Below are positions 63,716-64,000 of a stretch of DNA of 64,000 nucleotides, piece after piece; within the stretch, counting starts at the first letter, position 1; the number at the start of each line of letters is the position of its first letter. Position numbers and translations under genes: made by a program. The stretch comes from Diphasiastrum complanatum. Lineage: Eukaryota > Streptophyta > Lycopodiopsida > Lycopodiales > Lycopodiaceae. A model generated the notes under the pieces. The model saw only the letters and a list, made by a program, of their open reading frames with translations, searched no databases and was not told where the DNA came from. The DNA lies in the NCBI GenBank assembly GCA_029204225.1, contig CM055092.1, forward strand, positions 61,247,279 through 61,311,278. Reading direction: 5' to 3'.

Positions 63716-64000
63716 ATGGCTCAGAAAAGTACCAAAAAATGTGTGAACACGAAATACAAAACTTTCACGTCTCTACACAATGAGTGTGGTGCATCCACTG
63801 CGAACAAGACATCAGAAGAGTGTACCTGGCAAAGTTTCCCTTGCAGACGGAGATCCGTTTCTGAATACTCCAACTGCAGCGGAGGATCTTTTCGGCTTCT
63901 GCAACTCCAATTGGAAAGGCTGGCCACAGGTTTCGAACCTCTTGAATCCAGTAAAGAATCTTCCGGATACCGGCCTGTTTGTCGGCCAAGCCTCGGGGTG
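63716..64000 (+). CDS. Open reading frame running off the window edge, unknown product
   Basis: An ATG in good context (ATCATGGCT) opens 95 codons with no stop to the window end. The translation starts MAQKSTKKCVNTKYKTF and includes LQLQLERLATGFEPLESSKE. It matches no family I know. The opposite strand also has open frames of 68-74 codons, so coding is not proven. The telo-box segment 1.1 kb upstream could be its promoter. Confidence 0.35.
   Translation, partial: MAQKSTKKCVNTKYKTFTSLHNECGASTANKTSEECTWQSFPCRRRSVSEYSNCSGGSFRLLQLQLERLATGFEPLESSKESSGYRPVCRPSLGV

Overview
The window is nuclear DNA of a land plant with a large, retrotransposon-rich genome. It holds two conserved plant genes with many short GT-AG exons. 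The rest is old LTR and non-LTR retrotransposons, long (GA/CT)n microsatellites and AT-rich introns. The long repeat-filled introns and the LINE type would fit a fern or similar seed-free plant, but that is inference; no marker fixes the species.

Layout. 0.7-23 kb (+): a gene for a plant SWAP70/DEF6-like protein (PH domain plus coiled coil), spread over about 11 exons. A nearly full-length LINE (4.75-10.18 kb, +) sits in its 10.2-kb intron 2. An internally deleted relative (about 13.0-13.85 kb, -) sits in intron 6, and a rearranged one (about 16-19.9 kb, -) in intron 7. 23.2-40 kb: intergenic retrotransposon debris. This includes a copia LTR on +, a 3'-truncated copia element on - with the same LTR inverted, the 3' end of another copia element (-), a copia derivative with gag, protease and integrase but no RT after integrase (+, with 3' LTR), and a 0.4-kb foldback element. 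40.1-46.8 kb (-): an apparently intact 14-exon GH36 gene (raffinose synthase/alkaline alpha-galactosidase, SIP type, 775 aa), with a palindromic G-box/ABRE about 2 kb upstream. 50.2-60.7 kb: a decayed gypsy fragment (+), a truncated copia element (-) and a large gypsy element (-) abutting one another. 60.7-64 kb: a motif cluster, a small copia scrap, a telo-box-containing segment, decayed tandem repeats, and an open reading frame that runs off the window edge.

How things relate. The two host genes share no pathway that the sequence shows. The most unusual feature is the LINE family. Its copies end not in poly(A) but in a short stem-loop, an AATAAA, and a long (CT)n tail, and also carry CT tracts at the 5' end. 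The family could therefore be seeding the GA/CT microsatellites. No CRISPR, rRNA, tRNA or bacterial-type operon was seen.
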